Shown here: positions 60,525-64,000 of the stretch, piece by piece
Numbering within the stretch: position 1 is the stretch's first letter
How the letters are laid out: each line of letters begins with the position of its first letter
Assembly: GCA_041389725.1 (NCBI GenBank)
Contig: JAWKRG010000010.1
Span: 124,001 to 188,000, forward strand
DNA length: 64,000 nucleotides
Reading direction: 5' to 3'
From: Polyangiaceae bacterium
Lineage (GTDB): Bacteria > Myxococcota_A > Polyangia > Polyangiales > Polyangiaceae
Translations under genes and position numbers: made by a program
Notes under the pieces: generated by a model
What the model was told of the DNA's origin: nothing
What the model saw: only the letters and a program-made list of their open reading frames with translations
Databases searched by the model: none

Positions 60525-61365
60525 GCTCCGCCTCCCGCGCGGCGAGCGCGCGATCGTAGGCCTCCTGCAAGGACGCCACTTCGGCCAGTAGTTCCGCCAG
60601 GGGTGGCACGTCGTTGTCGCGCTCGAGGAGTACTGGAATCGGCCCCACGCGTCGCAGTGTGAACTCCAGGAGATCGATGACCGGATCGATTACCGGCGTG
60701 CCGTGGGTATCTATGATCAAACCCGATGCGGAGCGCGTGTGCCCGGCGATGTGGATTTCTCGCACCGTGTTCAGGGGGAGGGCAGTGACGAAGTCCCTGG
60801 CGTCGAAGCCGTGATTCTGTGCATTGACCCAGACGTTGTTGACGTCCAGGAGCAACCCGGCGCCGCTCTTTTCCAAGATGCGCGAGATGAACTCAGCCTC
60901 CGGCATCTCGGGTCGCCCAGGGTGCGCGTAGTAACTGATGTTCTCCAAGCACATCGGCTTGCCCAAGGCGTCTTCGACGCGTCGCAACCGATCCGAGACT
61001 CGCTCCACGTTTTCCATGCTGAGCTTCAACGGCAGCAAGTCATGCAGCACCCGAGGGCCAGCCGTGCTGAAACACAGGTGGTCCGAGTGCCAGGGCGTAC
61101 CAACTCGCTCAGTCTCCGCCCGTAGCTCAGCCAGGTATTCGCGCGGAGGCTCGTCGATCGCGCCCAGCGACAGCGTCAGGCCGTGGGTGACGATCGGATA
61201 GCGCTCCGCGACTTGCTCCAGAGCGGCGGGATACCAACCCCCCCGCCGCATGTAGTTTTCAGGCGAGACCTCGAAGAACTTCACGTCGAGGGCTGGGGCG
61301 TCGAGGACTTCTTCCAGAAAATCCCAGCGCAGCCCCAACCCGACACCGTCGAGGTCCCGCCTCAT
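60508..61365 (-). CDS. bufB: Multinuclear non-heme iron oxidase (DUF692, MbnB/BufB-like)
   Basis: A protein of 285 residues from ATG 61365. TIM-barrel DUF692 signatures: GVGLGLRWDFLEEVLDA, FFEVSPENYMRRGG, THGLTLSLGA, WHSDHLCFS (metal ligands), CLENISYY, LLLDVNNVWVNAQNHGFD, EIHIAGHT, DTHGTPV and LLERDNDVPPL. These enzymes use two or three Fe ions and O2 to modify Cys in RiPP precursors, making oxazolone/thioamide or thiooxazole products. The gene lies 15 bases after the precursor gene and overlaps the partner gene. The substrate is very likely the CGAGTCG tail of the 61381-61755 product. Confidence 0.92.
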   Translation of the reverse strand: MRRDLDGVGLGLRWDFLEEVLDAPALDVKFFEVSPENYMRRGGWYPAALEQVAERYPIVTHGLTLSLGAIDEPPREYLAELRAETERVGTPWHSDHLCFSTAGPRVLHDLLPLKLSMENVERVSDRLRRVEDALGKPMCLENISYYAHPGRPEMPEAEFISRILEKSGAGLLLDVNNVWVNAQNHGFDARDFVTALPLNTVREIHIAGHTRSASGLIIDTHGTPVIDPVIDLLEFTLRRVGPIPVLLERDNDVPPLAELLAEVASLQEAYDRALAAREAEHAGAA

Positions 61366-61380
61366 GGTCTTCGCGCCTCC

Positions 61381-61755
61381 TCAGCCGCAGGTGCCGGCTC
61401 CGCAAGCCATCTTGGCGCCACCCGCCTTCTTGGCCGCGGGCTTCTTCTTGGCCGCGGGCTTCTTGACGGGTGCAGCAGCCGGTGCCGGCGTTGCCGCTTC
61501 GGCTGCAGGCTTCTCCCCTTCGGCGGCCGCTGTTTCGGTGGGCGCGGCCTCGGAACTCGCTGCCTCACTCGCCTCGGCTGGGGCTTCGGTTGCGGATTCC
61601 GAAGCAGCCATGTCCGGGGTCTCTTGCTCCGCCGCCGCGGGCACCTCTTGTGACTGCACGGGGCTCTCCGCCGGGGGGGCCGAGCCGCCGCAAGCGACTG
61701 CGCCGAGGGCCGCCAGCGTGGCGGCGATGCTGGTGAGGGATAGCTTCTGATTCAT
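61381..61755 (-). CDS. bufA: Lipoprotein RiPP precursor with C-terminal CGAGTCG motif
   Basis: A protein of 124 residues from ATG 61755, with AGGAG five bases upstream. Signal with lipobox LGAVAC (Cys22), then about 70 residues of Ala/Glu/Pro/Ser, then a basic stretch (KKPAAKKKPAAKKAGG) like histone H1 tails, and the end MACGAGTCG with Cys118 and Cys123. HvfA/BufA precursors end in EGKCG-type repeats; CGAGTCG is an analogous core. The gene opens the operon with the MNIO and its partner. Modification of the two cysteines would give a metal-binding surface lipopeptide; the metal is unknown. The 152 bases upstream hold no gene and no promoter I can name. Confidence 0.85.
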   Translation of the reverse strand: MNQKLSLTSIAATLAALGAVACGGSAPPAESPVQSQEVPAAAEQETPDMAASESATEAPAEASEAASSEAAPTETAAAEGEKPAAEAATPAPAAAPVKKPAAKKKPAAKKAGGAKMACGAGTCG

Positions 61756-61907
61756 GTCTGCTCCTGTTACGACTTGCCTGAACCTTAGTACGAGGCGGAA
61801 AGCTGGTCCGATCGAAAATTCTAGCCCCGCGGAATCATTGGGGACCCTTAGCTTACGCCGCCCCAGCGCTCCGGTTTCAGCGGCACGCGAGCATGTCGCG
61901 ATGTTCG

Positions 61908-62756
61908 CTATTTTCCGGACAATTTTGCGCTGAGCTGCAGCTCGACCCGCGCTTCTCGCCCCACCTGTCGCCCCAGGAGTCTGTCATCTGCGGGAACCCG
62001 TCGCCCCGCCTGATCCCGCGGCGCCACGTCGAAGGCAGCAAGTTCCACGAAGAGGGGACTGCGCGTACGAAGCGAAAGCGCCGTTGGGGGCGTCTGCTCA
62101 CTCTGACCTGCGCGCCAGTGGAACATGACTTCTAGCGACACGCCGCGCTCCACTCGATAGCCATTGAAGGTCAAGGTTCCGAGGGCCTTCAGTCGAACGC
62201 TCCGCGAGGTGCCAGGTTCTGCACTTCCCCCGTCGCCCGCGTCGGCACTGGCATCGGCGGACGGCGGTTGCTTGACGACGCGCCCGGACGCAGGTGTGTC
62301 CGCGGACACCTCGCTGATGCGCGTGATCTCGAAGGTGGCCCAGCGCAGTCGTTCTCGCTCAGCCTCGGGGCGGTCGGCGCCAACGGCGAGCCACGCGCGC
62401 GCCGTGTTGGTCGCCGCGTTGGCGCCGCCATCTTGCCACTCGTCCATACTCACTGAGGCCACGTCCATGGCTACCTTGCCCCGCGAGCGGGCCAAGTCAG
62501 CCAAGTCGATCTGCAAGCGCCCGCGCGCAACGCGAAGCTGGCCGCTCGGAACGGCCTCGGTGCCCTTCAAGCTGAAATTGGCGATCCCGCGTTCGTCGAT
62601 CTCGTAGTCGCGCACCTGGGCGGCAACGGGACCAGCGCTGGAGGACGTGACCGCGTGGGCGGGCCAAGGTTCGGTCGGTTCCGGCGGCGGTGGATCCTTC
62701 TTCGAGCATGCCGCGAGCACCAGCATCAGTGGCCACCATCGCGCCCTCAATGCCAC
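61908..62756 (-). CDS. YceI-like lipoprotein
   Basis: A protein of 282 residues from GTG 62756. Lipoprotein signal (WWPLMLVLAAC), a Pro-rich linker, then a YceI-type beta-barrel pattern: RDYEIDERGIANFSLKG, GRLQIDLADLARSRGKVAMD, WATFEITRISEVS, LGTLTFNGYRVERGVSLEV and a C-terminal RVELQLSAKL. YceI proteins bind isoprenoid-like ligands in the periplasm. The GTG overlaps the stop of the upstream barrel gene by ten bases, so the two form an operon. The frame upstream of the GTG lies inside that gene and was not used. Confidence 0.72.
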   Translation of the reverse strand: MALRARWWPLMLVLAACSKKDPPPPEPTEPWPAHAVTSSSAGPVAAQVRDYEIDERGIANFSLKGTEAVPSGQLRVARGRLQIDLADLARSRGKVAMDVASVSMDEWQDGGANAATNTARAWLAVGADRPEAERERLRWATFEITRISEVSADTPASGRVVKQPPSADASADAGDGGSAEPGTSRSVRLKALGTLTFNGYRVERGVSLEVMFHWRAGQSEQTPPTALSLRTRSPLFVELAAFDVAPRDQAGRRVPADDRLLGRQVGREARVELQLSAKLSGK

Positions 62757-64000
62757 ACCCCCGCGCTGAGCCCCCAACCGAAGTATCGGGCTGCGCCGTC
62801 GACTGCCGACGACACGCGCCACTCCGTCGTGTCGTCGAACAGGCCGAACACCGTCCAAGGGAACAACTTCAGATCGAAGCCGAAAGTGCCATGCAAGCGC
62901 GGCGAACCGCGGGCGAAGCGCGTGGGCTCGCCGTAGCTGCCGGCACGCAGCTTGAGCCAGTGCGGAATGACTTCGCTCTCCACGCCCAGGCGCGGAGAGA
63001 ACGTCGCATGCTCCCCAGAGCGATCGACTCGGCGTTGCAGGAACGACTCCACCCCTACGCCATTAGTCACTGGACCGGTGACGAGCAAGGATCCGCTGAC
63101 CAAGACGTAGAATCGCTGCATTGCCTCGTATCGGGCTCGGAGGCGCCGGCGTAGCGCTGCTTCACGCCGGGCCAGGGCCAATTCGTCCAGCGCCGCCTCG
63201 CTGACCGCGACGGCGTCCTCGGCCGCAACGGCCGCATCTGCGTCCTTGCCCTTCGCGCGCGCGTCCTCCGCCACGTGTGACCGCCTCCGCTCCCGCTCCC
63301 GCTCTCGCCAAGCCAGGTAGCGTTCGTAGGATTCGAGTACGCGGCCGGGATCGACCCAGCGCGGGTTCATCGGGCGCGGGCCGAGTTGAATGGCCACGCC
63401 AAAGTTCATGTCCCAGGGCAAGCTGACCTTCTCCGGCAGATAGAAGGCGTCCGCGCCGGCGGGATCTCCGATTACGCGGTCCCCATTCGTCTCGTTGGCG
63501 ACGCCGCTGCTTGGCTGCCCCGTCACCACTTCGCTTCGAAGGGCGGCGCCCACGCGAAAGCGTTGGTCGTGGGGGGCCCAGAGCACTCCCGCTTCAGCGG
63601 CCGCCCCGGTGGTGCTGAACAGTTCCGTCGGTTGGCCCGGTGCTGGGTTTTGATTCTCGATCACGAGGCCGGTTCCGCGGCTTCCGATCCCCACCATCAA
63701 CTGCCCGTTGTAAAAGCGTCGCGCGAGCTGAAGCCGTGCACCGCCAAACTGCGCGAAGACTCGGTCCTGCTGAAGCCCAGAGCCGCCGTCGTCGATGCGC
63801 GTCAGGCGATAGCGCTGGAAGTCCAAGGACAAGCCGAAGCCCCAGTTGCCATCCTGCATGATGCCGGCAGCGGTCAGGAAGGCGAAGCTCGTCTGGTCCG
63901 AACGCAGTGAGGTGCGTCGCCCGGAGTTGAAGAAGTCCGTGTTCGACAGGGCGCTGGGAAAGGTCACGCCCAGACCGAGGTCGTAGTCGAAGTGATCGAA
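62747..64000 (-). CDS. Outer-membrane beta-barrel-like protein, C-terminal part (runs off right edge)
   Basis: About 418 codons are visible; the frame is open to the right edge, so the N-terminus lies outside. Alternating hydrophobic strands (NWGFGLSLDFQRYRLTR, FYNGQLMVGIGSRGTGLV, RFRVGAALRSEVVTG, WDMNFGVAIQLG, LHGTFGFDLKLFPWTVFGLF) are typical of an outer-membrane barrel. A charged coiled insertion (about 50 residues, rich in Arg, Glu and Ala; RERERERRRSHVAEDARAKG) interrupts the barrel. It may transport hydrophobic compounds, but I cannot assign a family. The downstream YceI-like lipoprotein gene overlaps its stop. Confidence 0.65.
   Translation of the reverse strand, partial: FDHFDYDLGLGVTFPSALSNTDFFNSGRRTSLRSDQTSFAFLTAAGIMQDGNWGFGLSLDFQRYRLTRIDDGGSGLQQDRVFAQFGGARLQLARRFYNGQLMVGIGSRGTGLVIENQNPAPGQPTELFSTTGAAAEAGVLWAPHDQRFRVGAALRSEVVTGQPSSGVANETNGDRVIGDPAGADAFYLPEKVSLPWDMNFGVAIQLGPRPMNPRWVDPGRVLESYERYLAWRERERERRRSHVAEDARAKGKDADAAVAAEDAVAVSEAALDELALARREAALRRRLRARYEAMQRFYVLVSGSLLVTGPVTNGVGVESFLQRRVDRSGEHATFSPRLGVESEVIPHWLKLRAGSYGEPTRFARGSPRLHGTFGFDLKLFPWTVFGLFDDTTEWRVSSAVDGAARYFGWGLSAGVWH

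Overview
The window is high-GC and densely coded. It looks like a chromosomal segment of a myxobacterium, probably of the Polyangiales/Sorangium type. The evidence is four eukaryotic-type Ser/Thr kinases or pseudokinases, many FHA domains, an MglA-type gliding GTPase, several lipoproteins with Gly/Ala/Ser-rich linkers after the lipobox, and a DUF4388/HD-GYP protein. No rRNA, tRNA, CRISPR array, insertion sequence or phage gene was seen. Both edges cut through genes: an alpha-2-macroglobulin-like lipoprotein on the left and an outer-membrane barrel-like protein on the right.

Layout. 0.6-6.6 kb: HD phosphohydrolase, EEP-family hydrolase, then a module of pseudokinase, TPR/two-TM protein and Gly-repeat lipoprotein. 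6.7-16 kb: secreted lipoproteins, beta-carbonic anhydrase, hydrolase-OsmC fusion, subtilisin-like lipoprotein, and a winged-helix/FHA/AAA regulator. 16-25 kb: DUF4139 protein, a candidate selenocysteine-containing thioredoxin-like lipoprotein with one in-frame TGA at 18518-18520, a class V aminotransferase-fold enzyme, a degenerate acyl-CoA dehydrogenase, a PHA-system protein and an amidase. 25-34 kb: kinase, a GspE_N/HD-GYP/degenerate-receiver/DUF4388 protein, a small gene behind a sigma-54-like promoter, and a second kinase/TPR-two-TM/lipoprotein module on the minus strand. 34-37 kb: glycogen phosphorylase and a bacterial PH protein. 37-46 kb: a five-gene minus-strand FHA cluster (zinc-ribbon FHA, vWA-like/FHA, PP2C, triple-FHA ABC exporter, EEP lipoprotein). 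46-51 kb: rplS and rplC diverging, a pseudouridine synthase-methyltransferase fusion, TerB-like, MglA and RlmE. 51-57.6 kb: expansin-like lipoprotein, acyl-CoA dehydrogenase, L,D-transpeptidase and a TPR protein. 57.6-64 kb: kinase-SUMF1 fusion, an MNIO (DUF692) RiPP locus with its Cys-tailed precursor, a YceI-like lipoprotein and the barrel protein.

Three things stand out. First, a likely selenoprotein whose TGA takes the place of the first Cys of a CxxC motif and is followed by a bacterial-SECIS-like hairpin. Second, a bufferin/HvfA-like MNIO locus whose precursor is a lipoprotein with a Lys/Ala/Pro-rich spacer ending in CGAGTCG. Third, a phospho-threonine signalling and export cluster built from FHA, PP2C and ABC parts. 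All assignments are by reading motifs; no database search was possible.
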